A DNA stretch of 64,000 bases, from the NCBI GenBank assembly GCA_024234615.1, contig JACKNY010000001.1:1702501-1766500 (forward strand), written 5' to 3'. Source of the DNA: Pseudomonadales bacterium. GTDB lineage: Bacteria > Pseudomonadota > Gammaproteobacteria > Pseudomonadales > IMCC2047. Shown in pieces: positions 54,858 through 62,793 of this stretch. A program made the position numbers and the translations under genes. Position 1 is the first letter of the stretch, and each line of letters begins with the position of its first letter. The notes below the pieces were generated by a model that made no database searches, had not been told where the DNA came from, and saw only the letters and a list, made by a program, of their open reading frames with translations.

Positions 54858-54926
54858 TGCTGCTTTCTCCTCTTGAAAGCAGACTTTACTTAGATCAACC
54901 TGGTAGTCAATTCGGGGAGCAGGTCA

Positions 54927-54930
54927 CATT
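54927..54930. repeat. Target-site duplication CATT (right copy)
   Basis: This is the second copy of the 4-base CATT duplication made when the insertion sequence entered; see the left copy at 53723-53726. Confidence 0.8.
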
Positions 54931-54934
54931 ACAC

Positions 54935-54961
54935 TTGATACCCGGAGCCATTTCGTATAAT
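54935..54961 (+). promoter_or_regulatory. Possible promoter between the IS end and the secreted-protein gene
   Basis: TTGATA (54935-54940), a 15-base spacer and TATAAT (54956-54961) could form a sigma70 promoter, although the spacer is short. It begins only 8 bases after the insertion sequence, so the insertion appears to have just missed it. Confidence 0.4.
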
Positions 54962-54996
54962 TTACGACACAGTATATCCTCAGGGGGACTATTGAA

Positions 54997-56271
54997 ATGC
55001 CTTCTAAATCCAGTGCTTCCAGTACACTCAGATTACACAGCATCAACCTCGTGCTAGCGATTTCTATATCCTTTTCAGTGAATACTCAGGCCGACTGGTT
55101 GGAACGTATTAAATCAGAAATCAACAATGTCGTCGATCAGACCATCGATGAAGTAACGGAGCAGAAAGAGAGTCAGCAAGTAAAGATTGAAGATTCCGTC
55201 AAAAACAGCCCTGACAAACCCGCTAGCACATCGTATAGAGCACCCGCCGCCGAAACCACACAGACCTATTCAGACGATGCCGCTAAACTTATCGACTTGG
55301 ACGAGGCGCCTGCCGGCAGCCCCAGTGTACTTGATATTCCACTTAAGGGAATTCGCCTAGGCATGCCTGCCCGTACCGCGCACGATATCCTCACAAAAGC
55401 CGGATTCGGATATCTCAGTTATGCCGACCAATATATGATGGAAGTACACAATATCAACGGTCAGATCGGCAATTATCAGCAGGAAGATTTACGAAATTTA
55501 TCTACTGCACAAAAAAGTCATATGATTAAGCGTTATATCGTCAAGTTTTTGGCCTATGAAGTTTCTGACGAAATGCTGAGCGAGATGGATGCTCAGCGCC
55601 AAACCATGATCCAACAAGCCCGCGCCACTGCTGAAAAGGAGAAAGCCCAACAAGCTCAAGCCGCAACGGACCGAATGAGTCGCAGGCGTGACCGAAGTGG
55701 CAATTCTAATCAGACATTTAACCGTTTCGCCGGGCAACCGATAAAATTGATTTATTACATCGAATATGAGCAATTTTTTGGCAATACCCAGAGCTTTGAC
55801 TATAAGACTGCACTTGATCAGGCAAGACAAACCTTTGGTGAACCCAACTACAACCCTAAAAGTAATCACGCCCGCCAAGGCGCGGCCTACCAAACATCTC
55901 CCGAAAATAATCTAGTTTATGCTGATGTTCTGCTAACCAGTGCGGCTGAAAAAGAAGCTATGGTGCAACGAGCAGATCCCAAGCAACACTATGTCATGAA
56001 ACAAGGGTTTAGCCATCCCTGTTCGGGCATTATGCGCGGTCGCTGCGTCAACGGTGCACATCCCGCAAGCGCTTTCCCCGGCAACTTGGAGTTGCAGCTA
56101 AAATTAGCCCGTTTGCAAGGCGCACCCTTCATGCTGGTGTCACCCGAAACCTCGAAAGGGATGAAAATTATTCAGGAATGGCAATATCTGCTGGGCGGGG
56201 ATACCGTGCGCAAGGCTTTTCGCCAGAAAAATGCCGAAGCCGCAAAACCCAAAGCGAGCGTAGACTTTTAA
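54997..56271 (+). CDS. Secreted protein of unknown function
   Basis: I do not recognise this 424-residue protein. A signal peptide is likely (RLHSINLVLAISISFSVNTQ, cut after QA near residue 32). Next comes a low-complexity linker (about 50-90), a domain starting VLDIPLKGIRLGMPARTAHD, a charged helical stretch (EKEKAQQAQAATDRMSRRRD, about 215-235) and a C-terminal domain with YYIEYEQFFGN and a two-cysteine segment HPCSGIMRGRCVNGAHP. The GIRLGM element resembles repeats of other periplasmic proteins, but I cannot name a family. The insertion sequence ends 70 bases upstream. Confidence 0.65.
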   Translation: MPSKSSASSTLRLHSINLVLAISISFSVNTQADWLERIKSEINNVVDQTIDEVTEQKESQQVKIEDSVKNSPDKPASTSYRAPAAETTQTYSDDAAKLIDLDEAPAGSPSVLDIPLKGIRLGMPARTAHDILTKAGFGYLSYADQYMMEVHNINGQIGNYQQEDLRNLSTAQKSHMIKRYIVKFLAYEVSDEMLSEMDAQRQTMIQQARATAEKEKAQQAQAATDRMSRRRDRSGNSNQTFNRFAGQPIKLIYYIEYEQFFGNTQSFDYKTALDQARQTFGEPNYNPKSNHARQGAAYQTSPENNLVYADVLLTSAAEKEAMVQRADPKQHYVMKQGFSHPCSGIMRGRCVNGAHPASAFPGNLELQLKLARLQGAPFMLVSPETSKGMKIIQEWQYLLGGDTVRKAFRQKNAEAAKPKASVDF

Positions 56272-56321
56272 AACGCAAAGCCCAACAATATAGATTCTTG
56301 ACCCCGGTATTCGAATAGCTT

Positions 56322-56879
56322 CTATACCTGCGGCTCAGTTTCTTTTATTAAAACAACGGCCGCACTTTCCGGTAATTCGGGTGAACAATAAAATTCATCA
56401 GCCCACAATGCTTTGATACTTTGGTATAAAATCGCGACCAGACCCCAGGCCAAGCCGATCAGCACTCCCGCATCGATGATCCCTCGCCAGGGCTGTTGAA
56501 AATGACTCACGACGACAATTAACAGAATAATCATACTGGTTAAAATATAACGAGCAATCAATCGCCGCCGCGTTGTATGGAAATAACTACTACAGAAGAA
56601 GGGACTGAAAATGACGTGTAGCACCGTCGGATTTTGATAGAGGTACCGAACTCTGGCGCCGAGTCGTGGTGCGGCACCTTGCTGGAATCCTTTGTATCCC
56701 TCGGTATAGGCCATAAACACTACGTTAAGAACCAATAAAAGCCAGTGATACCACTGCAACTCCAGGTAAAATATTTCCAGCATATAGGGCGTCAAACGGA
56801 ATACGGCCCAGGCAAGGAAGGCGGACACCCCAAAAATACCCCATATTGCACCAATAAAACCAAACACCTTTTTACCCAT
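56322..56879 (-). CDS. Conserved membrane protein of unknown function
   Basis: The 185-residue protein has about four to five hydrophobic segments, with MAYTEGYKGFQQGAAPRLGA between helices 2 and 3 and a loop FFCSSYFHTTRRRLIARYIL. I recall similar proteins in many gammaproteobacteria but not a name. It begins MGKKVFGFIGAIWGIFGVSA. It is convergent with the secreted-protein gene, 50 bases apart. The 228 bases upstream contain no gene. Confidence 0.65.
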   Translation of the reverse strand: MGKKVFGFIGAIWGIFGVSAFLAWAVFRLTPYMLEIFYLELQWYHWLLLVLNVVFMAYTEGYKGFQQGAAPRLGARVRYLYQNPTVLHVIFSPFFCSSYFHTTRRRLIARYILTSMIILLIVVVSHFQQPWRGIIDAGVLIGLAWGLVAILYQSIKALWADEFYCSPELPESAAVVLIKETEPQV

Positions 56880-57107
56880 ATTTAACTGTCACTCATTATT
56901 CTGTAAAAGTCGATATCGCCTGATTTAAGCTACCCATTAACAAAACAATATACTTTTATGTGTTTTACACTTTCTGTTCAATAGCAACGCCTATCCGTTG
57001 AATGCGTCCTGCCAAGCGGTTAACCAAATTCGATTCAGGGATGCAACGGCAATAGCCGAAGCACCCCGAACACTTCTATTCTACTCAAATTATATCGCCG
57101 ATGGTTT

Positions 57108-57671
57108 TTAATGATGAGATAAAGCCTTAACCATTTCACCAAAATTCGGCAGTTCCTGAATATAGATAGGTATATTGAGTTTTCGTGTAATTTCAGTTGT
57201 CGATATAATGCCCCTGATGTGATGTTTGGATCTATCTACAACCAGACAATCCAGTTGACCAAACTTGGTCATAGTCTTTATCACATCCCTGACGCTAGCA
57301 TAAGCCAACTCAGAGTATTCAAACACCTTAATCAGTTGTCTTTTCCTCATCAAATCCGACACCATCAAAGATGGCCGATCATAACCCTCGGCTACTTTTT
57401 CCATTATTTTCTGTTCCGACAAATCATCCCGACTAACAATACCCAAAAAAGCACCATTGTGATCAACCACCAACTTTAACCACACATCAGCATTAAGCAT
57501 CATTTTTACTGCCGCCACGGCTTTTGCGTTGGCATCAATAACCAATGGTTCGTTCAATTTAAAATCAGTCAATACGGATAATGCGGGGGATTCCTCAGTA
57601 ACTTGACGATAGATATCCGGCCAAACTAGCGTGTCCACTTTTTCTTCACTGTATAACTCAATATTTTTCAT
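57108..57671 (-). CDS. CBS-pair domain protein
   Basis: The 187-residue protein has a short N-terminal segment and two CBS motifs: about 40-105 (VIDANAKAVAAVKMMLNADV, FLGIVSRDDLSEQKIM) and about 110-175 (YASVRDVIKTMTKFGQLDCL, HIRGIISTTEITRKL). CBS pairs bind adenine nucleotides and sense energy state. No catalytic domain is attached, so the partner is unknown. Start ATG with AGAGGT upstream. Confidence 0.82.
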   Translation of the reverse strand: MKNIELYSEEKVDTLVWPDIYRQVTEESPALSVLTDFKLNEPLVIDANAKAVAAVKMMLNADVWLKLVVDHNGAFLGIVSRDDLSEQKIMEKVAEGYDRPSLMVSDLMRKRQLIKVFEYSELAYASVRDVIKTMTKFGQLDCLVVDRSKHHIRGIISTTEITRKLNIPIYIQELPNFGEMVKALSHH

Positions 57672-57828
57672 CTCAATACCTCTTAAGCAATTTCAAACTA
57701 AGCTTGTTTCCCACCTAATCCAATGCATATAACATCTGCTAATGGTATGGCAGGGTCTTAGGGCGATCCCTTAACGGCCTATTAGGCCTGGAATAGCGTT
57801 ATGGCGGAAATATTAAATGACGACTGTA

Positions 57829-58128
57829 TTAGGAGATGAAAGGGGGTGACCGGATATGATGTAGTTTATATTCGCTGTTCTTTGCCGGGAGAGAGGGATA
57901 TACGCGTGGCGACGAACTCAGGCAGTACTGTATGGCTGCAAAGGGTGTAGTTGAGGTAAATTTTTCACCACCATTCGAGCTGCTGCTTTTGATGTTGCCA
58001 TAATCCTTTTCATCCAGGTCAGCAACGATGGATGTGTCGGGAGTGAGCCCTAGCTCCCTATCAGTAGCTGCGACAAAATTGTGGCAGCTAAATAGTGCGA
58101 AGGTGAAATATAAGAAAAGGCGAATCAT
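57829..58128 (-). CDS. Small exported protein of unknown function
   Basis: The 99-residue protein begins MIRLFLYFTFALFSCHNFVA, a likely signal peptide cut before ATDREL. The rest is Ser/Pro-rich with no domain I recognise and contains a single Cys in FAAIQYCLSSSPRVYPSLPA. It lies 190 bases downstream of the iron permease on the same strand, so it may read from the same Fur-controlled transcript; this is inference. The gene itself is only moderately certain. Confidence 0.45.
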   Translation of the reverse strand: MIRLFLYFTFALFSCHNFVAATDRELGLTPDTSIVADLDEKDYGNIKSSSSNGGEKFTSTTPFAAIQYCLSSSPRVYPSLPAKNSEYKLHHIRSPPFIS

Positions 58129-58318
58129 TTAAATCGGCTATAAATAAGTTGTACGACTAGTTGTAGTGATTCGAAGCTGTTTTCGAGTATTCCATTCAGT
58201 TAAAGTTCCAAATGGGCTCATTAAAGGTCAATTGCAGAACCTGCCCAGGCCCATCCAAATAAATTTTACTGATGTTTTTATCATAAAATGAATGAATCCC
58301 ATTGCACCAGTAAGCCTT

Positions 58319-60277
58319 TTAATAGGTTTTCCTTCGAAATTTTGGAGCCATCGTTAGCGCAATCGACAGTATCAATATTAAACCTTGCGCCAGTACCCCT
58401 TGCCAAGTTGAATAGATACCTAACCATTCTATTTTGAAGTTAATGGGAAAAGCTGAAATACCGATAAGCGCAGCCTCTTGCAGCGCGCAGATGGCCTTTC
58501 CCATTAATACAAATGCCAGTGCTAACAGCAAGTAAGTGGTCGAAGCAAAGAAACGGGATATAGGGAGATTGACGGAATAGCGAATAAATGCCCATGCCAC
58601 AGCCACCAACAGTCCAACAGCCACAGCAAAGCCGGCAATGACAGACGAATAAGTAGAACTATCAGCCTGTGTCAGCAGCGATTCGTAGAATAGTACTGTC
58701 TCAAAGATTTCTCGATAGACAGCAACAAAGGAAAGTGCCGCAATCCCCCATAAAGTCCCTGTTTTTAAATGTGAATCTATCTGCCGTTGAATGTAAGCCT
58801 GCCAGTTCGCCGCATGGGATTTGTTATGCATCCAGAAGCCCACATAAAATAATACAATCGCAGCGAGCAGAGCACCGACACCTTCCATAATTTCTCTACT
58901 GGTTCCACTGATGGAAATCAGGGTATGAGCTGCTACCCAAGTAGCTCCTCCAGCAAAGAGTGCTGAAACCCAGCCTAAATGCAAATACTTCAAAGCGTCT
59001 TTACGATTGGTACGAAGCAATACCGTCGTCAACGCGATTACCACCAACAAGGCTTCTAACCCCTCTCTCAAGAGGATCACCAAACTCGCGCTAAATAACT
59101 CTCCGCTTGAGAGTGATGACTGCGTAAGCAAACTTTCCGCTTGCGTCAGCTTCTGGAAAGTTGCTGGTAGGACGGTATCTAATTTTTGGTCGTTTCCGCT
59201 CCGGCTGAATATTTGCCGAAGAGAAATTAAAAACGATTCAAGCTCATCTTTAAGTTCCTTGTCTTTGGCCGACAAGCTCACTTCAACCTGTTCAAAACCA
59301 TCCAGATAGGCGCTCACCGCCAAATCATGGGCCTTGCTGTAAGCACCAGCTCGGTATGCAATAACGGCAGCTTCAAGTTGTTTTCGGGTAATAGATATAG
59401 GATTAGTTTCAGTGATAAATAATTGCTGTGGGTTAGCTCGCAGCCACTCCACTTGGCTGCGTTGCTCGGCAGGCAGCTCTTTGGATAGAAAGTTCGGGCT
59501 GTAGTTTATTAATTGTTGCAAAGAAATAACCGACTCAGTTTGCTGCCATGATGCGGTGGCAGACTGGAAGGCAAGGCTGCCAGTATAAAAAGCCAGCGAC
59601 CATTTTTGCTTCTCTGTTAGCTGACTGAAAGCAGCCATCCCTGTACCATCAATGCCGTTAGCAATAGCATCATACAACCCCAGAACAGACCGGTTAGCTG
59701 CGCGTTCTCTGTCCGTAAAATTGGTAGGGGGCGGTGCTAAGGTCGCTGCTAAAGCGCCATCCCCTTGCCCCGTTTCACCATGACAACCGGCACAGCTCTG
59801 TTGAAATAAAGCTTGGCTTTCGGCATTAGATATTAAACTGTCTGGAACAGAAGCCTGTGGCGCCAATGTCAATAACGATCCTCGTAAGTCCGCCGCTAGT
59901 GCCTGAACCATTTCAACTGATTGCTTGCTGATAATGGCCAGTTGCAGTGATTTAGCTTTATCTGTAACCGTTCTATTCCCATCCGGCACTCCAGCAAGGA
60001 GCACACTTTTACTAAGAATCAGTCCAGAAAACTCAATCATTTCCTGATGTTCGCCAGCATTAATGACCTCACCATCTTGCACTGCAGCAGGGTAGTCAAC
60101 GCTAATATATTCTGCGAGTTGGACGAGTTGGCGTAGCTCAGAAAAATAATTCATATTTGAAGCGATAGCTGTGCTAGCACCAAAAACAATCAGAAACAGC
60201 AACAAACCACTATGGTTGGTTTTCCACACAAAAATTTGCTGCAAGTAATTACAAAAAGCCAAACAAGGACTTGTCAT
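58319..60277 (-). CDS. Cytochrome c - FTR1 family iron permease fusion
   Basis: The 652-residue protein has an N-terminal membrane/signal segment (SGLLLFLIVFGASTAIA), a cytochrome c domain with the haem motif CAGCH in FQQSCAGCHGETGQGDGAL (about 160-250), a helical linker, and a C-terminal FTR1 domain with seven or so helices. Both iron-binding REXXE motifs are present: REGLE in LREGLEALLVVIALT and REIFE in AVYREIFETVLFYESLL. FTR1 imports iron after oxidation; the fused haem domain may take the electron. I start at the ATG at 60277; the frame runs upstream into the Fur box but without a ribosome-binding site. Confidence 0.9.
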   Translation of the reverse strand: MTSPCLAFCNYLQQIFVWKTNHSGLLLFLIVFGASTAIASNMNYFSELRQLVQLAEYISVDYPAAVQDGEVINAGEHQEMIEFSGLILSKSVLLAGVPDGNRTVTDKAKSLQLAIISKQSVEMVQALAADLRGSLLTLAPQASVPDSLISNAESQALFQQSCAGCHGETGQGDGALAATLAPPPTNFTDRERAANRSVLGLYDAIANGIDGTGMAAFSQLTEKQKWSLAFYTGSLAFQSATASWQQTESVISLQQLINYSPNFLSKELPAEQRSQVEWLRANPQQLFITETNPISITRKQLEAAVIAYRAGAYSKAHDLAVSAYLDGFEQVEVSLSAKDKELKDELESFLISLRQIFSRSGNDQKLDTVLPATFQKLTQAESLLTQSSLSSGELFSASLVILLREGLEALLVVIALTTVLLRTNRKDALKYLHLGWVSALFAGGATWVAAHTLISISGTSREIMEGVGALLAAIVLFYVGFWMHNKSHAANWQAYIQRQIDSHLKTGTLWGIAALSFVAVYREIFETVLFYESLLTQADSSTYSSVIAGFAVAVGLLVAVAWAFIRYSVNLPISRFFASTTYLLLALAFVLMGKAICALQEAALIGISAFPINFKIEWLGIYSTWQGVLAQGLILILSIALTMAPKFRRKTY

Positions 60278-60300
60278 CGTTAATATTTCAAATGTGTTAA

Positions 60301-60315
60301 TGAGAATAATTCGCA
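60301..60315. promoter_or_regulatory. Fur box upstream of the iron permease
   Basis: TGAGAATAATTCGCA matches the 7-1-7 Fur site TGATAATNATTATCA at 11-12 of 14 defined positions. It sits directly downstream of a perfect TATAAT and 24-38 bases upstream of the ATG, covering the transcription start, which is the classical position for iron-dependent repression. Confidence 0.75.
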
Positions 60316-60346
60316 ATTATAAAGGCTGTAGTGACTAGAGAGTCAA
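60316..60346 (-). promoter_or_regulatory. Promoter of the iron permease gene
   Basis: On the minus strand TTGACT (60346-60341) and TATAAT (60321-60316) are 19 bases apart. The -10 is perfect and the spacing is slightly long. The Fur box follows immediately. Confidence 0.6.
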
Positions 60347-60582
60347 GCTGGATGATCAATAAAATTGATTTATGGTATCTCTACAGCTAACTAGACTCTA
60401 TCTAAAAAGTTATTGTTTTTATACACAGTTTTAGCTACTACTCGTTTAAAGTCGACCAAAGGGTTATTGTCATCGGTAGGTGAAGGGTCGTTAAATGACA
60501 CCAACGTACCATGCAAAATTTCTAGAGTCGATGGGTGACGAACAGCGTTGAGCAAATTATGAGTTTTGAAAAACTGGACAAG
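60347..60582. other. Intergenic DNA between the iron permease and tRNA-Ser
   Basis: No gene is supported in these bases. A 73-codon frame at 60391-60612 on the minus strand starts inside the tRNA terminator hairpin and has no ribosome-binding site, so I do not call it. I looked for an att-like copy of the tRNA end and found none. Confidence 0.5.
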
Positions 60583-60619
60583 AAAAAAGGGGTTAGTGAC
60601 TAACATTATCACTAACCCC
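60583..60619 (-). terminator. Rho-independent terminator of tRNA-Ser
   Basis: On the minus strand GGGGTTAGTGA and TCACTAACCCC (60619-60609 and 60599-60589) form a perfect 11-base-pair stem with a 9-base loop, followed by TTTTTT (60588-60583). It begins 9 bases after the CCA end of the tRNA. Confidence 0.9.
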
Positions 60620-60628
60620 CCTTTTAAA

Positions 60629-60716
60629 TGGCGGTGGGCCAGGGATTCGAACCCCGGGAGGGTTGCCCCTCAACGGTTTTCAAGACCGCCGCTTTCGACC
60701 ACTCAGCCAGCCCACC
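60629..60716 (-). tRNA. tRNA-Ser (anticodon UGA)
   Basis: The 88-base tRNA has acceptor arms GGTGGGC and GCCCACC, discriminator G and an encoded CCA. The anticodon stem-loop is GCGGT-CTTGAAA-ACCGT, giving UGA. A long variable arm (GAGGGGCAACCCTC) marks it as serine. The T loop has GGTTCGAATCC. It lies near serS and yccA, as in Pseudomonas. Confidence 0.97.
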
Positions 60717-60728
60717 AAAGAGGCCAGC

Positions 60729-60756
60729 ATATTACCCTATCGAATAAAAGTGTCAA
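60729..60756 (-). promoter_or_regulatory. Strong sigma70 promoter of tRNA-Ser
   Basis: On the minus strand TTGACA (60756-60751), a 16-base spacer and TAATAT (60734-60729) form a near-consensus promoter whose start would lie about 6 bases before the tRNA. A perfect inverted repeat AATCCCG-aata-CGGGATT (60755-60772) abuts the -35 box. Confidence 0.8.
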
Positions 60757-60961
60757 TCCCGAATACGGGATTTAAATGGATTTGATTGCAGCCTATCGGC
60801 CTGCATTTAGCAGTAAAGCTATTAGTCTACGCATTCTCTTGATTTTGCAGTGATTGTCAGTATGATCGCTACAGGATATATTTGTGAGTCCATTAGTTTG
60901 AACTCTCACCAAGCTTTAATATCATAGTCAATTGAATTTATAGCAATCTGGAGTAATCGTT

Positions 60962-61648
60962 ATGCCAACTAAACCCTATAGTATTTCAGCATCACAAGAT
61001 TCAAACGCTGAGGTCAGTAAGGTTCTTAGAAACACCTACACCCTGCTAGCAGCCACACTTTTGCTGAGTGCTGTGACAGCAGGCATCTCTATGGCGGTCA
61101 ACCTTAGCCACGGTGTTGGCATGATTATGAGTCTCGTCGCCATCGGTCTGGTCTGGTTTGTTCTACCTCGTACGGCAAACTCTGAGAAAGGTTTGCTCGT
61201 AGTCTTCGCTTTCACGGCACTTCTCGGAGCCTCGCTTGGCCCAATATTGAATCATTACTTGCAGATGACTAACGGCAGCATGTTAATAATGCAGGCGCTA
61301 GGCACCACTGCAGTGGTTTTCTTCGGGCTTTCCGGCTATGTATTAACAACCCGTAAAGATTTTTCTTTCATGGGTGGCTTCTTGATGACGGGTCTAATCA
61401 TCGCTGTTGTTGCCATGCTTGCTTTGATGGTGGCTGGAATATTCGGTGTTCATATTGCTGGCGCTCATTTGGCTCTCAGTGGTGTGATTGCACTAGTCAT
61501 GTCGGGCTTTATTCTATTCGATACCAGCCGCATTATTAACGGTGGTGAGCGTAACTACATTATGGCGACAGTTGCTCTCTACCTGGATATCTATAACCTC
61601 TTCGTCAGCTTACTCCATATTATGGGCGCCCTGGGCGGTGATGATTAA
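60962..61648 (+). CDS. yccA: Bax inhibitor-1/YccA family membrane protein
   Basis: The 228-residue protein has seven membrane helices and the BI-1 family features: TYTLLAATLLLSAVTAGISM near the start, GPILNHYLQMTNGS in the middle and GFILFDTSRIINGGERNYIM with LYLDIYNLFVSLLHI at the end. E. coli YccA interacts with the FtsH protease and protects SecY from it. A GGAGT ribosome-binding site precedes the ATG. A terminator follows 20 bases after the stop. Confidence 0.93.
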   Translation: MPTKPYSISASQDSNAEVSKVLRNTYTLLAATLLLSAVTAGISMAVNLSHGVGMIMSLVAIGLVWFVLPRTANSEKGLLVVFAFTALLGASLGPILNHYLQMTNGSMLIMQALGTTAVVFFGLSGYVLTTRKDFSFMGGFLMTGLIIAVVAMLALMVAGIFGVHIAGAHLALSGVIALVMSGFILFDTSRIINGGERNYIMATVALYLDIYNLFVSLLHIMGALGGDD

Positions 61649-61668
61649 TTTTTAAAACGATAAAAACC

Positions 61669-61702
61669 AGCCCCGTTGACAATCGTCACGGGGCTTTTTT
61701 TT
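61669..61702 (+). terminator. Rho-independent terminator of yccA
   Basis: AGCCCCGT (61669-61676) and ACGGGGCT (61688-61695) form an 8-base-pair GC-rich stem with an 11-base loop, followed by a run of T. It ends 15 bases before the tusD start, so tusD must be transcribed by read-through or from a promoter within or near this hairpin. Confidence 0.85.
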
Positions 61703-61717
61703 AGCTACACTAACGCC

Positions 61718-62110
61718 ATGAAATTTTCTCTCGCCATATACGGCGCACCCTATTCTTCTCAGGCACCGGACACGGCTTATCAATTTGCCAAAGCAGCTCT
61801 CGCAGCAGGGCACGAGATATATCGTCTGTTTTTCTACATGGACGGGGTGCAAAATGCCTCTCAGTTGGCAACGCCACCGCAGGATGAACAGAATATCCCA
61901 CAACGTTGGAACGAGCTCATTAAAGCGCATAATATTGATGCCGTTGTTTGTATCGCGGCGGCATTAAGGCGTGGCCTGTTGGACAAGACCGAAGCTGCGC
62001 GTTATGAAAAAGAAGCCGATAACCTCGCTGAAGGATTCAGCCTATCGGGGCTCGGCCAGTTGGTTGACGCGGGTATTGAGTCTGACCGCCTCATCACTTT
62101 TGGTTGCTAG
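61718..62110 (+). CDS. tusD: Sulfurtransferase complex subunit TusD
   Basis: The 130-residue DsrE-family protein reads KFSLAIYGAPYSSQAPDTAY at the start and has the active Cys in IDAVVCIAAALRRGLLD (about 76). In the TusBCD complex it takes persulfide from TusA and passes it to TusE for 2-thiolation of tRNA wobble uridine. I start at the ATG at 61718; the frame extends upstream into the yccA terminator, which is not coding. First gene of tusDCBE. Confidence 0.94.
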   Translation: MKFSLAIYGAPYSSQAPDTAYQFAKAALAAGHEIYRLFFYMDGVQNASQLATPPQDEQNIPQRWNELIKAHNIDAVVCIAAALRRGLLDKTEAARYEKEADNLAEGFSLSGLGQLVDAGIESDRLITFGC

Positions 62111-62118
62111 GCGGCGCA

Positions 62119-62484
62119 ATGGCTGAATCAAAATCATTCTTGGTGCTAAACCGTCGGCCACCCTACTCCTCAAATTTTGCCAAAGAGGCGTTGGATGTGG
62201 CGCTGATGTGTGCTGTCTTCAACCAAAACACGAGCATTCTGTATATGGACGACGGGGTATTTCAATTGGTGCGTGAGCAGGACCCTGCCGATATCCAGCA
62301 GAAAAATAGTTCCCAAACTTTACCCATGTTAGAGATGTATGAAGTAAAACATGTTTACGTCGACGCAGAATCACTCCTACAAAGAGGTCTGCAAAAAGAG
62401 GATTTGGTGATTCCTGTTGAGCTGGTCGATAGCCCTAAGATCACGCAATTATTGTCCCAACAACAAGTAATATTAAACTTTTGA
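62119..62484 (+). CDS. tusC: Sulfurtransferase complex subunit TusC
   Basis: The 121-residue DsrF-like protein has FLVLNRRPPYSSNFAKEALD and ILYMDDGVFQLV. It is a non-catalytic partner of TusD and TusB. I start at the ATG at 62119 with AGGCGG upstream; an in-frame TTG at 62104 overlaps tusD but is not needed. It lies 8 bases after tusD. Confidence 0.93.
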   Translation: MAESKSFLVLNRRPPYSSNFAKEALDVALMCAVFNQNTSILYMDDGVFQLVREQDPADIQQKNSSQTLPMLEMYEVKHVYVDAESLLQRGLQKEDLVIPVELVDSPKITQLLSQQQVILNF

Positions 62485-62490
62485 CTTTTT

Positions 62491-62775
62491 ATGATCTTAC
62501 ATACTGTCAACAAATCTCCTCAAAACCCGGCTCTTAAAACCTGCCTAAGGGTAGCAGCAAAAGACAGCGCGATTCTCTTGATCGAGGATGGTGTTTATGC
62601 CGCACTTGAGGGCACAGAACTTGAGGGATTACGTGATCATCAAGTATACGCATTAGCGCCCGATGTTAAGGCCAGAGGCATACTCGACAAACTTTCCTCA
62701 CAGATCACTCTGGTAGATTATGCCGGTTTTGTTGTACTTACCGAGCAGTACGATTGTGTACAAAGCTGGTATTAA
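62491..62775 (+). CDS. tusB: Sulfurtransferase complex subunit TusB
   Basis: The 94-residue DsrH-like protein starts MILHTVNKSPQNPALKTCLR and has ILLIEDGVYAAL, the conserved turn of the family. It completes the TusBCD heterohexamer. It lies 6 bases after tusC. Confidence 0.93.
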   Translation: MILHTVNKSPQNPALKTCLRVAAKDSAILLIEDGVYAALEGTELEGLRDHQVYALAPDVKARGILDKLSSQITLVDYAGFVVLTEQYDCVQSWY

Positions 62776-62793
62776 GCCCGACCGCCCGCGCCA

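Larger units (their letters stand above)
53727..54926 (-). mobile_element. Complete IS3-family insertion sequence (IS407-like), 1200 bp
   Basis: The ends are imperfect inverted repeats: TGACCTGCCCCCAGTATTAC at the left and, read from the right end inward, TGACCTGCTCCCCGAATTGA; both continue to ACTACCA. The element holds orfA and orfB on the minus strand, joined by an A6G frameshift site. The flanking CATT duplication shows an intact insertion with no later rearrangement, so it is fairly recent. Confidence 0.9.

Noticed and set aside
60391..60612. 73-codon minus-strand frame downstream of tRNA-Ser
   Set aside because: Its start lies inside the tRNA terminator hairpin, it has no ribosome-binding site, and the product resembles nothing I know.
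60278..60961. Possible integration site at tRNA-Ser
   Set aside because: No integrase, no duplicated tRNA 3' end, and native terminator and promoter on both sides.
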